Shown here piece after piece: positions 18,548 to 26,837 of a stretch of 64,000 bases of DNA. The position numbers and the translations under genes were made by a program. How positions within the stretch are numbered: the stretch's first letter is position 1; each line of letters starts with the position of its first letter. This DNA comes from Telmatospirillum sp. (GTDB lineage: Bacteria > Pseudomonadota > Alphaproteobacteria > Rhodospirillales > Magnetospirillaceae): assembly GCA_031291415.1 (NCBI GenBank), contig JARLJB010000298.1, positions 1 to 64,000 of the forward strand, written 5' to 3'. The notes beneath the pieces are model-generated. The model made no database searches. It was not told where the DNA came from and saw only the letters and a program-made list of their open reading frames with translations.

Positions 18548-19109
18548 GAAACTCCCAACAGGACTGCCGCCGTTGCTTCGGCGTTCGGCGGCAGTCTTTG
18601 TCTGCTTTCTGCCACTGGCGCTATCATCCTGTGGTTTCCGACCCCTATATGGGCAGAATTCCCACGATCCGAATGTGCTGTCGGAAATGGCCACCATCCA
18701 GGTGATGCCGCTCGCCGACCGCGAAGGGCAGTTGTTGCGCAATGCCCTGTTGACCGACCTCAATCCACGTGGCGAGCCGGTCAATCCGCACTACCGCCTC
18801 CAGGTCAGTCTGACGATCAACGAGACGCAGCAAGCCTTGCGCAAGGATGACACGGCCACGCGAAACGTTGTCAATTACAGCATTACCTTCTGGCTCTATG
18901 AAGACAAGACACGGGTCGTCACCGGCTCGTTCAGCCAGATGTTCAGCTACGATTTCCTTGAACAGCATTACGCCAATATTTCCGCCGCCGACGATATTCA
19001 TCACCGCGCCGCCCAGTCGGTCGCCGATGAAATCCGGAACCGTCTGGCGGCTTATTTCGGCAAGGCCGCCGACGTCAAGGCGGCAAGCGGCGCCAAGCCG
19101 GCGCCATGA
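18534..19109 (+). CDS. lptE: LPS assembly lipoprotein LptE
   Basis: 191 residues. N-terminal hydrophobic signal with lipobox-like [11 protein letters not shown], the hallmark of LptE, near residue 33. The mature part has [37 protein letters not shown] and [13 protein letters not shown], then an Ala/Lys-rich tail. LptE plugs the LptD barrel and helps place lipopolysaccharide in the outer membrane. It overlaps the leuS 3' end by 14 bases and its own stop overlaps the holA start, so leuS-lptE-holA form one operon. Confidence 0.92.
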   Translation: MSWSRKLPTGLPPLLRRSAAVFVCFLPLALSSCGFRPLYGQNSHDPNVLSEMATIQVMPLADREGQLLRNALLTDLNPRGEPVNPHYRLQVSLTINETQQALRKDDTATRNVVNYSITFWLYEDKTRVVTGSFSQMFSYDFLEQHYANISAADDIHHRAAQSVADEIRNRLAAYFGKAADVKAASGAKPAP

Positions 19110-20158
19110 AGCTTACCGGCAACCGGATCGAGGGCTTTATCAAGGCTCCCGATGCCGCCATCCATCTGGTGCTCATCTACGGACCAGACACCGGACTGAT
19201 CAAGGAACGCCTCGACCGCCTGACGCGCGGCATTTGCCCGGATCTCGGCGATCCGTTCCGCATCGCCGACCTGACTGTCGCCTCTCTGAAGGATGACCCG
19301 GCGCGACTGACCGATGAGGCCGCGGCGATTTCGATGATCGGCGGCCGCCGGGTGGTCCGCCTGCATGACGCTGGCGATGGCATTGCCAGCGTCGTTCAGT
19401 CTTTTCTCGAACACCCTCAGGGAGACGCCCTGGTGCTTCTGGAGGCCGGGGAACTCGGACCGCGGTCCACCCTGCGCAAGCTGGTGGAGGGCGCCTCCAA
19501 CGCCGCCGCCCTGCCCTGCTACGCCGATGAAGGCGGTGGACTCGAAGCCGTGATCATAGAGAGCCTGCGAGCCAACGGATTGTCGGCTGAACCTGACGCC
19601 ATTGCCTGGTTGGCCGAACATCTTGGCGGCGACCGCCTCCTGACCCGGTCGGAGCTCGAAAAGTTGGCGCTTTATATGGGAACTGGACGCCCAGACGCGG
19701 AAACGCGCGTCCATCTGGCCGATGCCGTCGCCTGCATTGGCGACACCGCAGCGCTCTCGCTTGATGACCTGGTGATGGCTTGCGCCGGCGGCAGTCACGC
19801 CATGGCCCAACGAAGTCTCGATCGCCTGTTCCGCGAAGGCATTCCGCCGGTGGTCGTCCTCCGGTCGCTGCAACGCCACTTCTTGCGTCTGCACTTGGCA
19901 GCCGGAGCTATGGCCAGCGGCAAGAGCCCCGAGCAAGCGCTGGCCACCCTCAAGCCACCGCCGCATTTTCGTGTTGCCGATCAGATGCGCGGGCAGATCG
20001 TCCGCTGGCCGCTCGAACGCATCAGCACCGCCCTCGACCTGCTGTTGACCGCGGAACTGGATTGCAAGACAACCGGTATGCCGGCCGAGGAAATCTGCAG
20101 CCGCACGGTCATGCAGCTGGCCCATGCCGCCGGCCGCAAGACCCCCAACCGACGATAG
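19106..20158 (+). CDS. holA: DNA polymerase III subunit delta
   Basis: 350 residues, matching HolA, the clamp-loader subunit that opens the beta clamp. Features: [16 protein letters not shown] and LVLIYGPDTGLIKERLD (degenerate AAA+ nucleotide region), IGGRRVVRLHDAGD, AWLAEHLGGDRLLTRSELEKL and the helical C-terminal collar domain. ATGA overlap with lptE. The leuS-lptE-holA order is the common proteobacterial arrangement. Confidence 0.93.
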   Translation: MKLTGNRIEGFIKAPDAAIHLVLIYGPDTGLIKERLDRLTRGICPDLGDPFRIADLTVASLKDDPARLTDEAAAISMIGGRRVVRLHDAGDGIASVVQSFLEHPQGDALVLLEAGELGPRSTLRKLVEGASNAAALPCYADEGGGLEAVIIESLRANGLSAEPDAIAWLAEHLGGDRLLTRSELEKLALYMGTGRPDAETRVHLADAVACIGDTAALSLDDLVMACAGGSHAMAQRSLDRLFREGIPPVVVLRSLQRHFLRLHLAAGAMASGKSPEQALATLKPPPHFRVADQMRGQIVRWPLERISTALDLLLTAELDCKTTGMPAEEICSRTVMQLAHAAGRKTPNRR

Positions 20159-20216
20159 AGCCGATTGCGTTCTTAAGGGAATCGACTTGTCAGCCCGGGT
20201 GGCGTTTGAGCCGCTG

Positions 20217-20234
20217 AAAAAGCGGAGCTTTTTT
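20217..20234. terminator. Bidirectional terminator between holA and parB
   Basis: AAAAAGC-GGA-GCTTTTTT: a 7-bp A/T-capped stem that gives a T-run when read on either strand, placed in the gap between the convergent holA and parB genes. A further CCGCT/AGCGG pairing at 20211-20225 is an alternative fold. The stem is short, so efficiency is uncertain. Confidence 0.5.
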
Positions 20235-20258
20235 GCGCTGAAGAGACAAATTGTGAGC

Positions 20259-20341
20259 GGCACCGGCGTCCCTGCCGGTGTGCCGGCGTGAGCCGGAAAG
20301 GGTCCGCTTGGCGGCAGAACACCGGCAGAGACGCCGGTGCC
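20259..20341. repeat. Inverted pair of small palindromic repeats
   Basis: Two 22-base units, 20259-20280 and 20320-20341, are reverse complements with one mismatch. Each is itself a palindrome: CACCGGC-6 bases-GCCGGTG. The 39 bases between them are also GC-rich with a CCGGC/GCCGG pairing. A close relative (CACGGGC/GCCCGTG with the same core spacing) lies at 63971-63992. They resemble REP/BIME-type intergenic repeats placed between convergent genes. Confidence 0.75.
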
Positions 20342-20380
20342 ACTCCTGTTTCATCCAGGGCGCGCAACCGGCGCCGAACT

Positions 20381-21310
20381 CTAAGCCGATGCCCGCCCCT
20401 GCAAGCCGTTACTCAGCCGATGCAGAAGATCGTCGAGCTGCTCGAGCGTCGAATATTGGACGGTGACCAGACCGCCCTGGTTTTGCAAAGCGATTGTCAC
20501 CTTAAGGCCGAGAAGATTGGACAGATCCCGCTCAAGAGCCAAGAGATCCGCGTCCTTCTCGACAGCCGCAGCGGAACCGCTTTTGCGGGCCCTCGCCTTC
20601 TCCGGACCCTGTTGCGACAATTTTTCGGTCTGGCGGACATTCAGGCCCTTGTTCAAGACCTGTTCGGCCAATCCGACCGGATCGTCACACGTCAGCAAAG
20701 CCCGTGCGTGACCAGCCGTCAGCTTGCCGTCGTCGAGCATCTTCTTGACCGGATCCGGCAGTGCCAGCAACCGCATGGTATTGGCCACATGGCTGCGGCT
20801 TTTTCCGACAGTCTTGGCCAACTCTTCCTGGGTATGGGAAAAGTCCTCCATCAGCCGACGATAGCCTTCGGCTTCTTCCAGCGGCGACAAATCCTGACGC
20901 TGAAGGTTTTCGATCAGCGCCACTTCCAGCGCCTCTCGGTCGGTCAGCGATCGAACGATCGCCGGAACTTCGTGAAGCGAGGCGGCTTGCGCCGCCCGCC
21001 AACGCCGCTCGCCGGCAATGATTTCGAAATTCTCGGGATCGTCGGGCAGCGGCCGTACCAGGATCGGCTGCAGGATCCCCTTCTCCCGCACCGATTCGAT
21101 CAGATCGTCGATCGCCGCCTGATCGAAGACCCGACGCGGCTGAAACTTCCCCGGCCGTAGCTTTTCGATCGGCAGGCTGCGCAACCCCTTCAGAGCCGTT
21201 CCGACGCCGTCGTCGGCAGCCGGTGCGGCTGGCTCCGGCGCGACAACGGGATCACCAAGCAACGCAGAAAGACCGCGGCCAAGGCCACGGCGACGAGAAT
21301 CCTCAACCAT
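20381..21310 (-). CDS. parB: Chromosome-partitioning protein ParB
   Basis: 309 residues from ATG 21310 (an ATG 15 bases upstream overlaps the parA stop and is less likely). N-terminal RRRGLGRGLSALLGD is the ParA-stimulating arginine peptide. The CTP-binding segment follows (LRPGKFQPRRVFD, then GERRWRAAQ and ENLQRQDLSPLEEAEGY), with a helix-turn-helix (HTQEELAKTVGKSRSHVANT) that reads parS and a C-terminal dimerisation domain (LERDLSNLLGLKVTI). ParB loads on parS and forms a sliding clamp. Three matching parS sites are in this window. parA ends 2 bases before this start. Confidence 0.97.
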   Translation of the reverse strand: MVEDSRRRGLGRGLSALLGDPVVAPEPAAPAADDGVGTALKGLRSLPIEKLRPGKFQPRRVFDQAAIDDLIESVREKGILQPILVRPLPDDPENFEIIAGERRWRAAQAASLHEVPAIVRSLTDREALEVALIENLQRQDLSPLEEAEGYRRLMEDFSHTQEELAKTVGKSRSHVANTMRLLALPDPVKKMLDDGKLTAGHARALLTCDDPVGLAEQVLNKGLNVRQTEKLSQQGPEKARARKSGSAAAVEKDADLLALERDLSNLLGLKVTIALQNQGGLVTVQYSTLEQLDDLLHRLSNGLQGRASA

Positions 21311-21312
21311 GC

Positions 21313-22122
21313 TTAAGCCACCCATTCCCGTTCACGCTTCAACACCTCGCTGGCGAGATGGATATAGGCCTCGGAACCGGCGCAGCGCATGTCGTAAAGC
21401 AGCACCGGTTTTCCATGCGAAGGGGCTTCAGAAATACGAACGTTTCGGGGGATCACCGTTTTGTACACCTTGTCACCAAAATAACCACGTACGTCGGCAG
21501 CCACCATGTCCGAAAGATTATTTCTTTTATCGAACATGGTGAGCACGATGCCATGCAGCTCAAGACCGGGGTTAAAGGCCTGTTTGACCCGCTCGATGGT
21601 CTTCACCAGATGACTGACGCCCTCCAGGGCAAAAAACTCGCATTGCAACGGCACCATCACCGCCTGCGCCGCAACCAGGGCATTCAGCGTCAGCAGATTG
21701 AGAGACGGCGGGCAATCGATGAGGATGAAATCATAGTCACCCTGATTGGCCAGGGCGTCCGCCAGGCGGTGTTCACGCCGCGGTTCGTCGACCAACTCGA
21801 TTTCCGCGCCCGATAGATCGACCGACGACGGCACCATCGACAGATTGGGAATGGATGTGGCGACGACGCCCTCGGCCAGGCTCGCCTCGCCGATCAGCAC
21901 ATGATAGGAACTGACATCGCGGGCATGACGGTCGATTCCCAACCCAGTGCTGGCATTGCCCTGAGGATCGAGATCGATGATCAGCACGCGTTTTTCCGTC
22001 GCGGCCATCGCCGTTGCCAAATTGATAGCGGTTGTGGTCTTGCCCACGCCGCCTTTCTGATTGGCTATGGCGATAATACGCGGTGACGCCGACGGACCGT
22101 GATTAACGTTCGTCTCGACCAC
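21313..22122 (-). CDS. parA: Chromosome-partitioning ATPase ParA
   Basis: 269 residues, ParA/Soj family with a deviant Walker A (ANQKGGVGKTTTAINL), Walker A' LIIDLDPQGN, and FILIDCPPSLNLLTLNAL. It has no N-terminal DNA-binding domain, as in chromosomal type Ib ParA. It forms a nucleoid-bound gradient that pulls ParB-parS complexes to the new pole. The ATG at 22122 lies 20 bases inside the end of rsmG, so rsmG, parA and parB are translationally linked. Confidence 0.97.
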   Translation of the reverse strand: MVETNVNHGPSASPRIIAIANQKGGVGKTTTAINLATAMAATEKRVLIIDLDPQGNASTGLGIDRHARDVSSYHVLIGEASLAEGVVATSIPNLSMVPSSVDLSGAEIELVDEPRREHRLADALANQGDYDFILIDCPPSLNLLTLNALVAAQAVMVPLQCEFFALEGVSHLVKTIERVKQAFNPGLELHGIVLTMFDKRNNLSDMVAADVRGYFGDKVYKTVIPRNVRISEAPSHGKPVLLYDMRCAGSEAYIHLASEVLKREREWVA

Positions 22123-22759
22123 GATGAACCTCGCTTAGATGGAGAATGACTCCGGACGGATCGGTAAGACTGGAAATCCGCTCGATGGTCATCATCCAAT
22201 CTTTGGCCGCTTGGGTCAATTCCTCATCGCCGCTTCGGCCTTTGAGAAAGAGGCAATGGACCGAAGGCTGCAGGAATTTTTCCGCCATCTTTAGCAAATC
22301 GCCCAAAGGCGCCAGGGCGCGGGCGGTGATCGCACCGACTGGAAAAGCGGTCAGGCTCTCGATTCGTGCGGTATGCACAACCGCCGAAGCCCCGGTCACC
22401 CGGATAGCCTCGCGCAGAAACGCGCCTTTTCGTCCGTCGGATTCCGCCAGATGAACCGGAACCGCGTCCTTGCCACCGCGAAGGATAGCCAAGACCAGCC
22501 CCGGGAATCCCGCTCCGGACCCAAGATCAAGAACTGGACCATCCGGCAGATAGGGAAAAAGTTGCGCCGAGTCCAAGATGTGCCGACGCCAGAGATCTGG
22601 AATTGTCCCCGGTCCAACCAGATTGATGCGCGCTTGCCATTTGACGAGAAGCTCGGCGTAGGCGATCAGACGATCGAGGCATTCGCTGTCGAGCCCGAGT
22701 TGACGCCCAACGTCGTCCGGTCCGAGCGGCGCTTCCATTGTTTCACGTGAAACGGTCAC
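22103..22759 (-). CDS. rsmG: 16S rRNA (guanine527-N7)-methyltransferase RsmG
   Basis: 218 residues from GTG 22759. The start was chosen because it overlaps the mnmG stop as GTGA and is preceded by AAGGAAAGGG; ATG 22738 is the alternative. The open frame back to 23263 is only mnmG antisense-frame run-on. Motifs: [16 protein letters not shown], the SAM-binding [17 protein letters not shown], and [13 protein letters not shown]. It methylates N7 of G527 (E. coli numbering) in 16S rRNA. With the GTG start, the first parS site encodes residues 3-7 (V-S-R-E-T), a sequence also common at RsmG N-termini in related bacteria. Confidence 0.93.
   Translation of the reverse strand: MTVSRETMEAPLGPDDVGRQLGLDSECLDRLIAYAELLVKWQARINLVGPGTIPDLWRRHILDSAQLFPYLPDGPVLDLGSGAGFPGLVLAILRGGKDAVPVHLAESDGRKGAFLREAIRVTGASAVVHTARIESLTAFPVGAITARALAPLGDLLKMAEKFLQPSVHCLFLKGRSGDEELTQAAKDWMMTIERISSLTDPSGVILHLSEVHRGRDER
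22739..22754. other. parS: parS centromere site 1
   Basis: TGTTTCACGTGAAACG matches the near-universal parS consensus TGTTTCACGTGAAACA at 15 of 16 positions. It lies at the mnmG-rsmG junction, inside the first codons of rsmG if that gene starts at GTG 22759. It is about 1.4 kb from parB. Confidence 0.93.
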
Positions 22760-24627
22760 GCCGCCCTTTCCTTCCCACGCCGTCGCACATGATTGAGCAG
22801 CGCCGTCAATGCCGCCGGTGTCACCCCCGAAATCCGCCCGGCAGCGCCCAACGTCGCCGGCCTTGCCGCGGTCAGCTTCAGACGAATTTCCACCGACAGC
22901 CCCCCAACCGCGCCATAATCGAGGTCCGACGGCAGCAGCAACTCTTCGTCGCGCCGAAACGCCGCAATGTCGGCGGCCTGCCGATCGAGGTAGCCCGAAT
23001 ACCGTCCCTCGATCTCCAATTGCTCTGCCACACCCTGACGCAACGTGCCAAGTTCCGGCCACAGCGTCACCAGGCGGTCCCATGACATATCGGGCAACCC
23101 CAGCAGCGCAAACGCATCGCGACGCACGCCATCCTGATTCACCGTCACCCCTAATCCACGCAGCACAGTCGGGGTAACAGAAATCTGCCGCATCAGCGCC
23201 CGTCCCGCCTCCAGCTCGGCACGCTTGGCAACAAACAACTCTTCCCGCCTCGACCCCACGCAACCCACCGCTATGCCGCGCGGCGTCAGGCGAAGGTCGG
23301 CATTATCGGCCCGTAACACCAGCCGATATTCCGCCCGCGATGTAAACATCCGATAGGGTTCCGTGGTCCCGCGCGTCACCAGATCATCGATCAGCACGCC
23401 GATGTAGGCCTCGGCCCGATCAAGCGTAAAGGGATCATCGCCGCCGGCGGCTCGCAACGCGGCATTGACACCAGCCATCAGCCCCTGCGCCGCCGCCTCT
23501 TCATAGCCTGTGGTTCCGTTGATCTGGCCCGCCAGAAAAAGGCCACGGACGCGCCGGGTCTCGAGCCACGGCTCCAACTCCCGCGGATCGACAAAGTCAT
23601 ATTCGATGGCGTATCCCGGTCGGATCATCACCGTTTTCTCAAGACCGGGAATTGTCTTCAACAGCGCAAGCTGGACATCTTCCGGCAAGGACGTCGAGAT
23701 GCCATTGGGATAGACCGTCGGATCATCGAGACCTTCGGGTTCCAGAAAAATCTGGTGCCGGCTGCGGTCCGCAAAGCGCACCACCTTGTCCTCGATACTT
23801 GGACAGTAGCGCGGTCCGACGCTGCCGATCTGTCCGGAATACATCGGCGCGCGATGCAGATTGGCGCGAATCAATGCATGACTTTCCGGCGTCGTCCCGG
23901 TGATGCCGCAACAGATTTGCGGTGTGGTGATCCGGTCCGTCAGGAACGAAAAGGGCGTCGGCGGTGTATCACCGGCCTGGCTCTCCAGAGCCCCCCAATC
24001 GATAGTCCGGCCGTCCAGCCGGCACGGCGTTCCTGTCTTCAGCCGCCCGAGTGCCAGTCCGGCCCGCTCCAGGCTCGCCGACAGGCCAAGACAGGGCGCA
24101 TCGCCCATCCGCCCGGCCGGAAACTGGGTCTCCCCGATATGGGCGACTCCTCGCAGAAAAGTGCCAGTTGTCAGCACAACAGCACCGGCCGAAATTGACT
24201 CGCCGGCAGCGGTAACCACGCCTTTGACCTGACCGCGCTCGGCGTCGAAAATCAGGGCTTCCACCGCCCCGGCCCGAATCTCAAGGCCGTTTTGTTCCGC
24301 CAAAACCTCTCGCATCGCTTGCCGATAGAGCTTGCGGTCGGCTTGGGCCCGTGGTCCCTGCACAGCCGGCCCCTTGCTCCGGTTCAGGATCCGAAATTGG
24401 ATACCGGCCCGATCGATGACTCTCCCCATCAGACCGTCAAGGGCATCGATCTCGCGGACCAACTGGCCCTTGGCGAGACCGCCAATCGCCGGATTGCAGC
24501 TCATTTCGCCGATGGTCTCAAGCCGATGGGTCAGCAGCAGGGTACGCGCCCCTTGACGAGCCGCGGCCGCGGCAGCTTCGCAACCGGCGTGGCCGGCACC
24601 GATGACGATGACGTCAAACCCGCTCAT
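22756..24627 (-). CDS. mnmG: tRNA uridine-5-carboxymethylaminomethyl modification enzyme MnmG
   Basis: 623 residues, full-length MnmG/GidA. N-terminal FAD-binding [39 protein letters not shown], the [12 protein letters not shown] region, [37 protein letters not shown], then [20 protein letters not shown], and a helical C-terminus that binds MnmE. Together with MnmE it installs cmnm5 on U34 of tRNAs. A parS site lies just upstream in the mnmE-mnmG gap. Confidence 0.97.
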   Translation of the reverse strand: MSGFDVIVIGAGHAGCEAAAAAARQGARTLLLTHRLETIGEMSCNPAIGGLAKGQLVREIDALDGLMGRVIDRAGIQFRILNRSKGPAVQGPRAQADRKLYRQAMREVLAEQNGLEIRAGAVEALIFDAERGQVKGVVTAAGESISAGAVVLTTGTFLRGVAHIGETQFPAGRMGDAPCLGLSASLERAGLALGRLKTGTPCRLDGRTIDWGALESQAGDTPPTPFSFLTDRITTPQICCGITGTTPESHALIRANLHRAPMYSGQIGSVGPRYCPSIEDKVVRFADRSRHQIFLEPEGLDDPTVYPNGISTSLPEDVQLALLKTIPGLEKTVMIRPGYAIEYDFVDPRELEPWLETRRVRGLFLAGQINGTTGYEEAAAQGLMAGVNAALRAAGGDDPFTLDRAEAYIGVLIDDLVTRGTTEPYRMFTSRAEYRLVLRADNADLRLTPRGIAVGCVGSRREELFVAKRAELEAGRALMRQISVTPTVLRGLGVTVNQDGVRRDAFALLGLPDMSWDRLVTLWPELGTLRQGVAEQLEIEGRYSGYLDRQAADIAAFRRDEELLLPSDLDYGAVGGLSVEIRLKLTAARPATLGAAGRISGVTPAALTALLNHVRRRGKERAA

Positions 24628-24686
24628 GAGCCGGTTCCTAGACGGACAGGGAAGTGGAAGTCGCTGGATAGCACAAGCTGCCCCAT

Positions 24687-24702
24687 TGTTCCACGTGAAA
24701 CA
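24687..24702. other. parS: parS centromere site 2
   Basis: TGTTCCACGTGAAACA, a standard parS sequence, lies in the 78-base gap between the mnmE stop (24706) and the mnmG start (24627). Confidence 0.95.
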
Positions 24703-24705
24703 TCG

Positions 24706-26055
24706 TCACTTACCAATGCAAAATTCCCGAAAGACCAAATCCAACATATCCTCGACATCTACCCGTCCGGTGATTCTGCCAATCGCCCGCACCGCCATAC
24801 GAACATCCTCGGCCGCAAGTTCCGCCAACGGCGCCGCCAAGGCCCGGCCAATCGCCGCCACCGCCTCTTCCAATGCCACCCGATGCCGCGCCCGGGTAAT
24901 CGCCGGTGCGCCGGTTCCGTCCAATATCGCGGCCGCCCTCGCCTGCAACGCCGTCAACATCGCGTCGATACCCGCTCCGTCAAGGGCCGAAACCAGCAAG
25001 ACCGCCTGCCCGGCAATCGTCTCCGGAATCTCTCTGCCCGCCCGGTCGCCTTTGTTGACCACGACAAGGCTACCCTCGCCCACCAATCCAAGACTGCTGT
25101 CGTCGAGTTCTGGCAACAATTCGGCGTCGAAAACAACCAGGCGGACGTCCGAGCTCTCGGCACGGGCACGGGCCCGCCGCACCCCCTCCTCCTCAACGAC
25201 CTCCGCGGTGTCGCGCAGCCCCGCCGTGTCCGCCACCACCACGGGATAGCCACCGAGATCGAGATGAACCTCTATGACGTCTCGCGTCGTGCCTGCCTGT
25301 GACGACACGATCGCCGCGTCGCGGCCGGCGATGCGATTCAGCAGACTTGATTTTCCAACATTCGGCGCACCGACGATGGCGACGCTCAATCCCTCGCGAA
25401 GACGCTCGCCCCGGCCGCCGTCAGCCAGATGCCGGTCAATCTCAGCAGCCAAGATCGCAAGGCCATCCCGCGCGCCCTCGCTAAGGCCACCCGGAAGATC
25501 CTCATCGGAAAAATCGATGTCGGCCTCGAGATGCGCCTGAAACCGCAAAAGCCGTTGCCGCCAGTCCTCGTAAAGATGGCCGAGCCCGCCGCCCAATTGA
25601 CCAAGAGCCTGACGCCGCTGCGCCGCTGTATCAGCCGCAACCAGATCGGCAATCGCTTCCGCCTGTGTCAGATCCAGTTTTCCAGCCTCGAATGCCCGGC
25701 GGCTGAATTCTCCCGGCTCCGCCGGCCTTAAGGACAAATCCAGCAGTGCCTCTGTCACCGCCGAGGCAACCGCCCGACCACCGTGCAACTGCAGCTCGAC
25801 GACATCTTCGCCAGTAAAGCTGTGGGGGGCAGGAAACCACAAGACCAGTCCGTCATCGACCAGCTCGCCGTCCGTTCCGTAGAGTTTCCGCCGGCAGGCT
25901 TGTCGAGCCGGCGGCAACGGCCCGCCGGCCAGACTCTCCAAGGCGCGGCCGGCCTCGGGCCCTGAGAGCCGGTATACCGCGACACCCGCGCGACCGACAC
26001 CGCTGGCCAACGCAAAGATCGTCGACCGTGCCGACCCCGGCACCGCTCGTCTCAC
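24706..26055 (-). CDS. mnmE: tRNA modification GTPase MnmE
   Basis: 449 residues. N-terminal tetrahydrofolate-binding domain (STIFALASGVGRAGVAVYRL), helical domain, an inserted G domain with P-loop AIVGAPNVGKSSLLNR, switch TTRDVIEV, DTAGLRDT and NKGD-type VVNKGDRAG, and the invariant C-terminal FCIGK that activates formyl-THF. Partner of MnmG. The start overlaps the ferredoxin-like gene stop by 4 bases. Here the two modification genes are adjacent and presumably co-expressed. Confidence 0.96.
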   Translation of the reverse strand: MRRAVPGSARSTIFALASGVGRAGVAVYRLSGPEAGRALESLAGGPLPPARQACRRKLYGTDGELVDDGLVLWFPAPHSFTGEDVVELQLHGGRAVASAVTEALLDLSLRPAEPGEFSRRAFEAGKLDLTQAEAIADLVAADTAAQRRQALGQLGGGLGHLYEDWRQRLLRFQAHLEADIDFSDEDLPGGLSEGARDGLAILAAEIDRHLADGGRGERLREGLSVAIVGAPNVGKSSLLNRIAGRDAAIVSSQAGTTRDVIEVHLDLGGYPVVVADTAGLRDTAEVVEEEGVRRARARAESSDVRLVVFDAELLPELDDSSLGLVGEGSLVVVNKGDRAGREIPETIAGQAVLLVSALDGAGIDAMLTALQARAAAILDGTGAPAITRARHRVALEEAVAAIGRALAAPLAELAAEDVRMAVRAIGRITGRVDVEDMLDLVFREFCIGK

Positions 26056-26426
26056 ACTACCGACTGCCTGCGGCTGTCCGGCGTATCGCCCGGACGCAGC
26101 AACAGCCTGTCGACCCGCCCGCCCTTGACGACGTGCGTTTCAAGAATCTCGTCGATGTCGTCGCTTGTGCGAAACCCGTACCAGACGCCTTCCGGATAGA
26201 TCACCATGGTTGGACCCAGCTCGCAGCGATCCAGACAGCCCGCGCTGTTGATCCGGACGCCAGGAAGCCCCAGTTCCTTGACCCGCGCCTTGAGATAATC
26301 GCGCAACCTTTCCGATCCCGTTGCCCCGCACGATCCGCGCGGATGCCCCTCCGGACGACGATTTGTGCAAATAAAGACGTGTAATCGATAGAACGGTGGC
26401 GGATCACTTGGATTGGGATTGGACAA
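26052..26426 (-). CDS. Thioredoxin-like [2Fe-2S] ferredoxin domain protein
   Basis: 124 residues. HVFICTNRRPEGHPRGSCG and INSAGCLDRCELGPTMVIYP give four cysteines in the C-x12-C ... C-x3-C pattern of the thioredoxin-like 2Fe-2S family (as in NuoE-type and Shethna ferredoxins). The conserved tail WYGFRTSDDIDEILETHVVKG follows. It is likely a small electron carrier; its partner is unknown. It is coupled to mnmE by a 4-base overlap. Confidence 0.88.
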   Translation of the reverse strand: MSNPNPSDPPPFYRLHVFICTNRRPEGHPRGSCGATGSERLRDYLKARVKELGLPGVRINSAGCLDRCELGPTMVIYPEGVWYGFRTSDDIDEILETHVVKGGRVDRLLLRPGDTPDSRRQSVV

Positions 26427-26447
26427 GACATACTCTCTTATGTTGGA

Positions 26448-26702
26448 TTACTTTTCCGACTTGGCGTGCGACTTGGATGCCTGCAACCCCGCCCAGAACA
26501 TTTTTTGAATTTGCTCAAGGCCCTGTACGCCGGCCGGCAACCACGTCCGCAGCAATGCCTCCGGACTTATCGCATCGAGGTTGGTGATCATCCGTTCCTC
26601 GACTTTCTTCATCAACACATCCTGCATCGGCTTGACATCGGGAAGGCCAAAGAAAGTACGCGCCTCTTCCGGAGTGCAATCCACATCGACGGTAATCTTC
26701 AT
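26448..26702 (-). CDS. DUF6489 family protein
   Basis: 84 residues from ATG 26702, supported by AGGAGAGG upstream. MKITVDVDCTPEEARTFFGL and DVKPMQDVLMKKVEERM are the conserved segments of this alphaproteobacterial family, often next to phasin or polyhydroxyalkanoate genes, with a C-terminal helix ending in charged residues. No catalytic motif is visible. Function unknown. It lies head-to-head with the thioredoxin-domain gene to its right. Confidence 0.82.
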   Translation of the reverse strand: MKITVDVDCTPEEARTFFGLPDVKPMQDVLMKKVEERMITNLDAISPEALLRTWLPAGVQGLEQIQKMFWAGLQASKSHAKSEK

Positions 26703-26837
26703 ACGCCTCTCCTTGTGGATCACGCGGTTGTAACCGCCGCCGCGCGTCCCAAACTAAACTTTCGACTTTTCTTCCGCAATGTCCGTCATTCGTAGTCCCA
26801 GCACACCTTGCCTTCGCACTATCTCAAGGACGTCATG

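Noticed and set aside
22760-23263. A 168-codon N-terminal extension of rsmG
   Set aside because: It runs antiparallel-frame through mnmG on the same strand, has composition unlike a protein domain, and RsmG homology begins after the GTG at 22759.
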